Origin: an uncultured Eubacteriales bacterium
GTDB lineage: Bacteria; Bacillota; Clostridia; Lachnospirales; Lachnospiraceae
Direction: 5' to 3'
NCBI GenBank assembly: GCA_902772745.1
Contig: CACYBV010000336.1
Coordinates: 1 to 6,655, forward strand
Length of the DNA: 6,655 bases
The notes under the pieces are model-generated. The model ran no database searches. It was given only the letters and a program-made list of their open reading frames with translations, and was not told where the DNA came from. Positions 1 through 4,433 of the stretch are shown piece by piece. The position numbers and the translations under genes are program-made. Within the stretch, counting starts at the first letter, position 1. Each line of letters starts with the position of its first letter.

Positions 1-128
1 CCAAGCCGGCCGACCATCAGGTTGTCGGCGAAATTTACGGCAAAGGAAATAAAGTTCTGCAGGACAATCGGCAGAGCCAGTGAGAACAGGCTTTTGTAAA
101 AAGACCTGTCACGCGTCAAAAGTCTCAT
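1..128 (-). CDS. MATE-family efflux transporter, N-terminal fragment
   Basis: On the minus strand an ATG at 128-126 opens a frame that runs off the left edge after 42 codons. The peptide starts MRLLTRDRSFYKSLFSLALP and continues with an amphipathic-to-hydrophobic first helix ending in a DNLMVGRL motif. The pattern 'LALPIVLQN...D.LMVGRLG' is the characteristic start of MATE (multidrug and toxic compound extrusion) transporters, twelve-helix inner-membrane proteins that export cationic drugs in exchange for Na+ or H+. An AAGGAG Shine-Dalgarno (142-137) sits 8 bases before the ATG, which supports this start. A promoter lies upstream at 245-218. Only about a tenth of a normal 440-460 residue MATE protein is present, so the subfamily and substrate cannot be given. 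The gene is divergent from rarA, with no evident functional link. Confidence 0.85.
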   Translation of the reverse strand, partial: MRLLTRDRSFYKSLFSLALPIVLQNFISFAVNFADNLMVGRL

Positions 129-162
129 CGGGAGGTCTCCTTAACCGGCGTATGAAATTATG

Positions 163-204
163 CGGGGAAACCCCGATATACGGCAGATCACGCACAGGCC
201 GTAT
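163..204. repeat. two small dyads in the MATE 5' leader
   Basis: Two inverted repeats lie between the predicted MATE transcription start (about 211) and its ribosome binding site. One is CGGGG-AAA-CCCCG at 163-175, a tight 5-bp hairpin. The other is ATACGGC (178-184) and GCCGTAT (198-204), 7 bp with a 13-base loop. In the leader RNA they could form small hairpins. The 7-bp dyad is also the right size for a repressor operator just downstream of the start site, as MarR- or TetR-type regulators use for drug pumps. No U-tract follows either, so they are not intrinsic terminators. The function is unproven. Confidence 0.4.
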
Positions 205-217
205 TTCCATTGATACC

Positions 218-245
218 ATCATAACACTTGTTCGGAGAATTGCAA
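218..245 (-). promoter_or_regulatory. sigma-A promoter for the MATE gene
   Basis: Read on the minus strand: -35 TTGCAA (245-240), a 16-base spacer, -10 TATGAT (223-218), with TG one base ahead of the -10 (226-225), making it an extended -10. The predicted start is near 211, which leaves a leader of about 80 bases before the MATE ATG. It faces away from the rarA promoter; the two -35 boxes are 33 bases apart. Confidence 0.7.
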
Positions 246-278
246 GTGAAAAAGAGAAGAATTTGGGAACCGGAATGA

Positions 279-307
279 TTGCAAGCAGGAAAGAGCTGTG
301 CTATGAT
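279..307 (+). promoter_or_regulatory. rarA: sigma-A promoter for rarA
   Basis: -35 TTGCAA (279-284), a 17-base spacer, -10 TATGAT (302-307), and TG at 299-300, giving a TGCTATGAT extended -10. The predicted start is near 314, leaving a leader of about 28 bases before the rarA ATG at 343. It has the same hexamers as the divergent MATE promoter, so both are probably constitutive vegetative promoters. Confidence 0.75.
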
Positions 308-342
308 TAGAAAAAGACTCATTTTACAGACAGGAAAAAGTC

Positions 343-1698
343 ATGGATCAGCTTTCATTTTTTGATAATACCGTTCCGCAGCCCCTTGCGGCGCGGCTTC
401 GGCCGCAGGATTTTGACAGCTACGTCGGACAGGAGCACCTCATCGGCCCGGGAAAGGCCTTAAGAAGGCTCATCGACTCGGACCAGATCAGTTCGATGAT
501 CTTCTGGGGACCTCCGGGTGTCGGGAAAACAACGCTCGCCGAGATCATTGCGAAGAAAAGCCGCGCGAAGTTCCTGCGCTTTTCCGCCGTAACATCCGGA
601 ATCAGGGAAATCCGGGACGTCATGCAGGAGGCGGAGGAGAGCCGGCGCTACGGGCAGCGGACAATCGTTTTTGTCGACGAAATCCACCGCTTCAACAAAG
701 CGCAGCAGGACGCCTTTCTTCCGTTTGTCGAGAAGGGGACAATCATCCTGATCGGTGCGACGACCGAGAATCCGAGCTTTGAAGTGAACGGGGCGCTTCT
801 TTCAAGATGCCGTGTTTTTGTGCTCCGTGCCCTTGAAAAAGAAGATATCCTGAAACTCCTTCATCGGGCGCTTTCGGATCCGGAAGGCTTCGCAGGCCAG
901 AGGATCGAAATCAGCGGAGACATCCTGCAGCATATCGCGGTTTTTGCGAACGGCGATGCCAGGACCGCGCTTTCCACGCTGGAAATGGTGATCCTGAACG
1001 GCGAAATCCGCCCCGACGGCTCGGTCCTAGTGACAAAGGAAATCGTCGAACAGTGTACGGGGACAAAATCTCTTCTTTACGACAAGGACGGCGAGGAACA
1101 CTACAACCTGATTTCCGCTCTCCACAAGTCCATGCGGAACTCCGACCCGGATGCGGCGGTCTACTGGCTCGCCAGGATGCTGGAAGCTGGTGAGGATCCC
1201 CTGTATATTGCCCGCCGTGTGACGCGTTTTGCGGCGGAGGATGTGGGACTTGCGGACACGCATGCGCTTCCGCTTGCGGTTGCCGCTTTTCAGGCCTGTC
1301 ACTGGATCGGGATGCCCGAGTGTTCGGTACATCTTACGGAAGCCGTGATTTACCTCTCGCTTGCCCCGAAATCCAATTCCTCGGATGTCGCCTACATGAC
1401 GGCTAAAGAGGATGCGCTCAGGACGATTGCCGATCCCGTACCCCTTCAGATCCGAAACGGCGTCACCGGTCTCATGAAAGACCTCGGTTACGGAGACGGC
1501 TACAAGTACGCACATGATTATGAGGAAAAGCTGACGAATCTTGTCTGTCTTCCGGAATCCCTTCAGGGACGTGAATACTATAATCCTTCGGGATTCGGGG
1601 AGGAAAAGCGTCTGAAGGAACGGCTGCAGAACATCAGGTTCTGGAAGAAGGACCACGCGGCCGATCAGGATGCGCCGGGAGAAGAAAAAGAAAGCTGA
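343..1698 (+). CDS. rarA: replication-associated recombination protein A (RarA/MgsA family AAA+ ATPase)
   Basis: A 451-residue cytosolic AAA+ ATPase of the RarA/MgsA/WRNIP1 family, which acts at stalled replication forks, on single-stranded gaps, and with SSB and the clamp-loader machinery. The N-terminus (PLAARLRPQDFDSYVGQEHL, residues 15-34) is the family signature. Walker A GPPGVGKT is at 56-63, Walker B VFVDEIH at 109-115, sensor 1 GATTEN at 138-143, and an arginine-finger SRCR at 154-157. The C-terminal half (from about 190) has the helical lid and the tetramerisation region typical of RarA, including DPDAAVYWLARMLEAGEDP and RRVTRFAAEDVGLAD. The length matches the usual 420-450 residues, so it appears intact. 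The start is supported by AGGA (332-335), 7 bases before the ATG, and by the promoter at 279-307. It appears monocistronic: the next gene converges on it. The charged tail rich in Glu and Lys is not conserved in the family. Confidence 0.96.
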   Translation: MDQLSFFDNTVPQPLAARLRPQDFDSYVGQEHLIGPGKALRRLIDSDQISSMIFWGPPGVGKTTLAEIIAKKSRAKFLRFSAVTSGIREIRDVMQEAEESRRYGQRTIVFVDEIHRFNKAQQDAFLPFVEKGTIILIGATTENPSFEVNGALLSRCRVFVLRALEKEDILKLLHRALSDPEGFAGQRIEISGDILQHIAVFANGDARTALSTLEMVILNGEIRPDGSVLVTKEIVEQCTGTKSLLYDKDGEEHYNLISALHKSMRNSDPDAAVYWLARMLEAGEDPLYIARRVTRFAAEDVGLADTHALPLAVAAFQACHWIGMPECSVHLTEAVIYLSLAPKSNSSDVAYMTAKEDALRTIADPVPLQIRNGVTGLMKDLGYGDGYKYAHDYEEKLTNLVCLPESLQGREYYNPSGFGEEKRLKERLQNIRFWKKDHAADQDAPGEEKES

Positions 1699-1714
1699 GA
1701 ACAGAAAAAAAGAC

Positions 1715-1743
1715 TTGCATTTTTGCCCGAAGCATGCTATGGT
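1715..1743 (+). promoter_or_regulatory. promoter-like sequence in the rarA-xre convergent gap
   Basis: TTGCAT (1715-1720), a 17-base spacer, TATGGT (1738-1743), and TG at 1735-1736 giving an extended -10. The layout matches the rarA promoter. It points rightwards, but no plus-strand gene follows: the predicted start near 1750 would produce RNA antisense to the end of the first XRE gene. It could be an antisense or small-RNA promoter, or chance. There is no transcript evidence. Confidence 0.4.
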
Positions 1744-1771
1744 ATGTGTATACCAACGGATACTTCGGGCA
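1724..1771. terminator. inverted repeat between convergent rarA and xre; possible bidirectional terminator
   Basis: TGCCCGAAG (1724-1732) pairs perfectly with CTTCGGGCA (1763-1771). The 30-base loop contains a second hairpin, GGTAT-GTGT-ATACC (1741-1754). The position between two convergent genes suits a shared terminator. It is not a textbook one: no T-run directly follows the stem on the plus strand (TCTCCTTTC), and on the minus strand the 7-T run (1711-1705) begins 12 bases after the stem. The repeat also encloses the -10 of the promoter-like sequence at 1715-1743, so it could instead be an operator dyad. Confidence 0.4.
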
Positions 1772-1789
1772 TCTCCTTTCAATTCGGTA

Positions 1790-2146
1790 TCATTTTGCAA
1801 ACCTTTCTATGACACTGAAAAAATCATTGATCCTGTTCGGATCGATCTTTCCCAGTCCGCATAAGAAAACAGGAATATCGCTGACATGGATTTTTCCGCG
1901 CAGAAGATAATCTGTGCTGCAGGAAAGAACCTGTGCGATTCTCAGCAAATTCAGCACCTGAGGTTCCCGGGCGCCCCGCTCAATGTACGAAATACACTGC
2001 TCGGACAGGCCTGCATACCTTGCCAGCTCCGACTGTGACAATCCCCGGTCCATGCGGACATTTCTGATTCTCCGGCCGATCTTTTTCAGTTCCTTACTGT
2101 GATCCTGCACTTCTTTCATGATTATTACACTGCTGTCTCTGAACAT
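1790..2146 (-). CDS. XRE-family helix-turn-helix regulator (first)
   Basis: A 118-residue putative DNA-binding protein. Residues 24-83 form a Cro/CI (XRE, HTH_3) domain: GRRIRNVRMDRGLSQSELAR followed by a turn, AGLSEQCISYIERGAREPQV with the recognition helix at about 48-57, and a closing helix ending in STDYLLRG. The tail (about 84-118, ending INDFFSVIERFAK) is a short helical region, probably for dimerisation. The ATG at 2146 is chosen because a strong AAAGGAGG (2161-2154) sits 7 bases upstream; an internal Met10 has no comparable site. A promoter is seen at 2224-2195. The target genes are unknown. The gene is convergent with rarA and lies downstream of the second XRE gene, in the same orientation, after a 145-base gap. 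Such proteins commonly regulate themselves and a neighbour. Confidence 0.88.
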   Translation of the reverse strand: MFRDSSVIIMKEVQDHSKELKKIGRRIRNVRMDRGLSQSELARYAGLSEQCISYIERGAREPQVLNLLRIAQVLSCSTDYLLRGKIHVSDIPVFLCGLGKIDPNRINDFFSVIERFAK

Positions 2147-2169
2147 AAAATGTCCTCCTTTATTACATA

Positions 2170-2179
2170 TTTCATGAAA
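2170..2179. repeat. 10-bp palindrome in the first xre leader, candidate operator
   Basis: TTTCATGAAA is a perfect 10-bp palindrome lying between the predicted transcription start (about 2188) and the ribosome binding site (2161-2154) of the first XRE gene. XRE repressors bind short AT-flanked palindromes near their own promoters, so autorepression is possible. A single short palindrome is weak evidence. Confidence 0.25.
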
Positions 2180-2194
2180 AAGCTGTCGAAGCGG

Positions 2195-2224
2195 AGTATA
2201 TTTCCGTAAAATTCAGGCAGGCAA
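2195..2224 (-). promoter_or_regulatory. promoter for the first xre gene
   Basis: On the minus strand: TTGCCT (2224-2219), an 18-base spacer, TATACT (2200-2195). The predicted start is near 2188, about 40 bases before the ATG at 2146, leaving room for the AAAGGAGG site. The -35 and -10 boxes each match the consensus at four to five positions. Confidence 0.5.
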
Positions 2225-2233
2225 CCGGAAAAT

Positions 2234-2266
2234 GCAGTCAGAAGCTTCCTGCTGTTTACAGACTGC
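2234..2266 (-). terminator. weak hairpin after the second xre gene
   Basis: On the minus strand, downstream of the second XRE stop, GCAGTC (2266-2261) can pair with GACTGC (2239-2234) across a 21-base loop that contains the palindrome GAAGCTTC (2241-2248). ATTTTCC follows. The stem is short and the T-run has only four bases, so termination would be inefficient. The surrounding CTG/CAG-rich stretch (2250-2290) offers other pairings. Confidence 0.25.
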
Positions 2267-2291
2267 TGCTGCCATGCTGCAGCCGGCTGTT

Positions 2292-2630
2292 TCAGTTTGA
2301 TGAATTTTCGTCATTTTTCTTCTGCGACTGGATAAGAAACACCATGTTTGCCAGGGCTTCATTTGACAGTGTACGAAAATATGACGTCAGTATACGGATC
2401 TGGTTTTCCCGCCAGCAGTCAGAAGTTTCAACCACAAAGAATTCTTTGGGAGTAATGCCAAGATAGTCGCAGATGTTCAGAAATTCCTTCATCGGCATCA
2501 TTCTTCTTCCGGATGTAATATCCTGGATATAGCCTTTGACATGTCCGAGCGACCGGCTCATTTCTGCCTCGCTTACGCCTTTTTCCATACGAAGAGCAGT
2601 CAGCCGGTCCCGAATGAACTGCAGGTCCAT
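2292..2630 (-). CDS. XRE-family helix-turn-helix regulator (second), divergent from the prepilin peptidase operon
   Basis: A 112-residue predicted regulator starting MDLQFIRDRLTALRMEKGVS. The HTH spans about residues 5-62: SEAEMSRSLGHVKGYIQDIT, then SGRRMMPMKEFLNICDYLGI and TPKEFF. The GYIQ recognition-helix motif is common in short XRE proteins of Clostridia. The C-terminal helices (about 70-105, with LTSYFRTLSNEALANMVFLI) probably mediate dimerisation. The frame extends upstream to another ATG at 2675. I prefer 2630 because AAGGAG (2643-2638) lies 7 bases before it, whereas 2675 has no such site and lies upstream of the likely -10 (2669-2664). The gene is divergent from the operon starting at 2781, with 150 bases between them, which makes it the natural candidate regulator of that operon. 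This is inference from position only. Confidence 0.86.
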   Translation of the reverse strand: MDLQFIRDRLTALRMEKGVSEAEMSRSLGHVKGYIQDITSGRRMMPMKEFLNICDYLGITPKEFFVVETSDCWRENQIRILTSYFRTLSNEALANMVFLIQSQKKNDENSSN

Positions 2631-2663
2631 GGCAGGTCTCCTTCCTTCAAAATCTCTTTCTGT

Positions 2664-2692
2664 ATTATAGGCCATCAGCCCGGAAAACAGTC
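2664..2692 (-). promoter_or_regulatory. promoter for the second xre gene
   Basis: A perfect TATAAT -10 on the minus strand (2669-2664). At the 17-base spacing the -35 position reads GACTGT (2692-2687), a poor match, so the promoter may need an activator or be weak. The predicted start near 2657 is 27 bases before the ATG at 2630 and just ahead of the AAGGAG site. Confidence 0.5.
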
Positions 2693-2780
2693 CGCTCTAT
2701 GCGGGAATTAGCAAACGGAGCGGCCGCGCTGCGCGGTATATTTATCGAATTTATACGGAAAAGGAGGAACCCGTTCAGTT
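2693..2780 (+). promoter_or_regulatory. leader and probable control region of the prepilin peptidase-FHA-essC run
   Basis: This stretch should hold the operon promoter. TATATT (2737-2742) and TTATAC (2751-2756) are possible -10 boxes, but neither has a recognisable -35: the preceding bases are a GC-rich block containing a NotI-like GCGGCCGC and a tight hairpin CCGCG-CTG-CGCGG (2724-2736). AAGGAGG (2761-2767) is an excellent ribosome binding site, but it lies 13 bases from the ATG at 2781, longer than the usual 5-9. No other start codon lies in frame between them. A promoter with a poor -35 would fit regulated expression. Confidence 0.35.
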
Positions 2781-3425
2781 ATGCTTATTATTATCTGTCT
2801 GTCCGGGCTGACGGCCGGCGGCGCCGCTGCCGCTTCATATCTCCGGACAGCTGCCAGAAGCAGGCGGTCATGGATGTACGGCGCAAAAATAATCCTGGTG
2901 AGCGTGTGTGCGGCGCTGTCTGCCGGATTCTGCGCTTTCAGGCTGGAGTCGCTTGGAACCGGGATGCAGAAAACCGTAAAAGTGCTTGCGGCATTCCCGG
3001 TATGCCTTGCCGCAGCGGTGATTGATGCAGAAGAAAACCGGATTCCCGACAGACTGGTCCTCCTGCTTCCTGCGGTGCGCCTCTTTCTGGTCCCGCTGGA
3101 CTGTTTCGGCTTCGGATGGGCTCAGGGACTGAAACTTCTCTTATGGAGCTTTTTTTCCGGGACTTTCCTGTTTCTGATCCTGATTCTCTTGTCTTGTCTT
3201 TCCAAAGGCGGATTCGGTATGGGAGATGTTAAGCTTTTAAGCGCTGTCGGCTTTTCGGCGGGATTTTATACAGCGCTGTATTCGCTCGCTGCCGGATTAT
3301 TGCTTTCCGCATCAGCAGCGGCGGTGCTTTTGATTCTCAGGAAGAAAAAACTGAAAGACCGGATTGCTTTTGCACCGTTTCTGTTTCTGGGACTTCTGAT
3401 CAGCTGCTGCCTGGGAAAGGTATAG
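2781..3425 (+). CDS. A24-family prepilin peptidase (TadV/CpaA-like, peptidase domain only)
   Basis: A 214-residue polytopic membrane protein of the type IV prepilin peptidase family (peptidase A24), an aspartic protease that removes the positively charged leader of pilins and pseudopilins at the cytoplasmic face of the membrane. Both catalytic motifs are visible: Asp82 in IDAEENRIPD (81-90) and Asp149 in GFGMGDVKLL (144-153, the GxGD signature). Hydrophobic segments at about 1-20, 34-52, 66-81, 92-107, 116-139, 152-187 and 196-211 suggest six or seven helices, and RIAFAPFLFLGLL (194-206) matches the conserved C-terminal segment. The N-terminal Cys-rich methyltransferase domain of PilD is absent, as in the short TadV/CpaA enzymes. 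It heads an operon-like run, followed after 55 bases by the FHA gene. No pilin substrate is encoded in the window. Confidence 0.9.
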   Translation: MLIIICLSGLTAGGAAAASYLRTAARSRRSWMYGAKIILVSVCAALSAGFCAFRLESLGTGMQKTVKVLAAFPVCLAAAVIDAEENRIPDRLVLLLPAVRLFLVPLDCFGFGWAQGLKLLLWSFFSGTFLFLILILLSCLSKGGFGMGDVKLLSAVGFSAGFYTALYSLAAGLLLSASAAAVLLILRKKKLKDRIAFAPFLFLGLLISCCLGKV

Positions 3426-3480
3426 AGACTTTCATGGAGAAAGGACACAGAAACGGCTGACAGACGGAGGGTATTCAGAT

Positions 3481-4347
3481 ATGGAACGGTTCACGGTTAA
3501 TCAAAACGGGTTTGGAACATGGCTCGAGTACCGCTTCTCGGCTGCGGAGGAAGACAGCGTCATACAGGGGATGCTTGCTCATAACCGGATTCCCGGACTT
3601 CTTCCCGCGGAGTTTTCGGAGGCGGATTGGGGCAAACTTGTCCGCTATGATATCAGCACCAGGATTTCCCTTGCAGCTCTGATGCAGAAAGAAATGAGTT
3701 TCCTGCAGACTGCTGCCATTATAAAGAGCATCACGGATACGGTTTCCGGAATGCAGGATTATCTGATCGGTACGGAGAGCCTTGTATACGAACCGGAACG
3801 GATCTATTTGGATGCTTCCGGCACCGAAGCGGAGCTGGTCTGCCTGCCGGTGCTTGATTGGAACTGCAAAAAAACACAGTTTCGGCAGTTTCTCAGGGAT
3901 ATCCTGTACGGCATACGGTATCCGGAACCTTCGGACAGAAACCGGGCACTGAAACTGATCTGTTTTTTGAACGGTACAGACGGTTTTTCCGCGGCGGATT
4001 TCAGCGCGTTTCTCGAACGGCGCGAAGAAGCCGGACGGATTCACTCTGCGGGCCGGGCATTCCTTCTGCGGGAGCACGGAAATGAGAAGATCCCGATCCG
4101 GAAAAATCCGTTTTGCATCGGAAGGGAAGGGGGCGCTGCCGACTGCCTGATCGACGGGAATCAGGCGGTCAGCCGCGTTCATGCGGTGATTGAGGCGGAC
4201 AGAGACCGGTATTTCATCACCGATCTGAATTCGACCAATCACAGCTTTGTCGACGGAATTATGATACCGGCCGGTATGCCGATGGAAATACGGCCCGGAT
4301 CAAAGATCCGGCTCGCGGATGAAAACTTTGAATTTACGGTGCTCTGA
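3481..4347 (+). CDS. FHA-domain protein with N-terminal DUF6382-like domain
   Basis: A 288-residue protein without signal peptide or membrane helix, hence probably cytosolic. The C-terminal FHA domain (about 203-288) has the phosphothreonine-binding set: FCIGRE with Arg215, AVSRVHA with Ser231, Arg232 and His234, and DLNSTNHSFVDG with Asn253; the usual NG after ST is NH here. The N-terminal part (about 15-180) has QGMLAHNRIPGLLPAEF, LVRYDIST, DYLIGTESLVYEPERIYLD and CLPVLDWN, a pattern I associate from memory with DUF6382, found beside FHA domains in Clostridia. Its YDI...L...E.IYLD layout recalls the EssB/YukC pseudokinase-like domain, which is inference. GGAGGG (3466-3471) lies 9 bases before the ATG. 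Downstream, after 82 bases, is essC. A plausible role is an adaptor linking Ser/Thr kinase signalling to the secretion or pilus machine. No kinase is in the window. Confidence 0.85.
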   Translation: MERFTVNQNGFGTWLEYRFSAAEEDSVIQGMLAHNRIPGLLPAEFSEADWGKLVRYDISTRISLAALMQKEMSFLQTAAIIKSITDTVSGMQDYLIGTESLVYEPERIYLDASGTEAELVCLPVLDWNCKKTQFRQFLRDILYGIRYPEPSDRNRALKLICFLNGTDGFSAADFSAFLERREEAGRIHSAGRAFLLREHGNEKIPIRKNPFCIGREGGAADCLIDGNQAVSRVHAVIEADRDRYFITDLNSTNHSFVDGIMIPAGMPMEIRPGSKIRLADENFEFTVL

Positions 4348-4356
4348 CGGGAAAGA

Positions 4357-4413
4357 CCGGTGACATAAAGGGGACAGGAACCGACGTGCATCAATCACCG
4401 GGAACGGCCGGTG
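4357..4413 (+). repeat. alternative stems in the FHA-essC gap
   Basis: CCGGTGA (4357-4363), TCACCGG (4395-4401) and CCGGTG (4408-4413) allow two exclusive hairpins in the mRNA: 4357-4363 with 4395-4401 (7 bp), or 4396-4401 with 4408-4413 (6 bp, 6-base loop). The second ends only 3 bases before the essC ribosome binding site (4417-4423) and could limit ribosome access. No U-tract follows, so it is not an intrinsic terminator. Confidence 0.35.
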
Positions 4414-4433
4414 TGAAGAGGAGAAAATCATGA
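4386..4433 (+). CDS. possible 15-codon leader peptide overlapping the essC start
   Basis: GTG at 4386 begins a 15-residue frame, VHQSPGTAGVKRRKS, whose TGA (4431-4433) overlaps the essC ATG (4430-4432) in an ATGA arrangement typical of translational coupling. AGGAA (4376-4380) lies 5 bases before the GTG. Ribosomes reading it would open the 4396-4413 stem. The frame is short and the start codon non-ATG, so chance is quite possible. Confidence 0.2.
   Translation: MHQSPGTAGVKRRKS

Noticed and set aside
80..310. 76-codon plus-strand frame beginning at 80
   Set aside because: It is antisense to the MATE start and crosses both divergent promoters, has no ribosome binding site, and its peptide resembles no family.
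1027..1800. 257-codon minus-strand frame across the 3' part of rarA
   Set aside because: It lies opposite a clearly conserved RarA sequence; the peptide has low complexity with Arg/Phe/Leu runs typical of an antisense shadow, and no recognisable domain.
2244..2291. CTG/CAG-rich stretch resembling a trinucleotide repeat
   Set aside because: The units are few and interrupted; it is better explained as a compositional patch with weak hairpin potential than as a true repeat array.
2699..3025. 108-codon plus-strand frame overlapping the prepilin peptidase
   Set aside because: It overlaps the peptidase in another frame, and that frame carries the A24 catalytic motifs. The good AAGGAGG lies inside it and serves the ATG at 2781. 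The peptide resembles no family.
3434..3460. 8-codon ATG frame between the peptidase and FHA genes
   Set aside because: Too short, no ribosome binding site, and no overlap with the FHA start that would suggest coupling.
3475..4242. 255-codon minus-strand frame opposite the FHA gene
   Set aside because: The plus strand encodes a recognisable FHA domain here; the minus frame shows no domain and no ribosome binding site.
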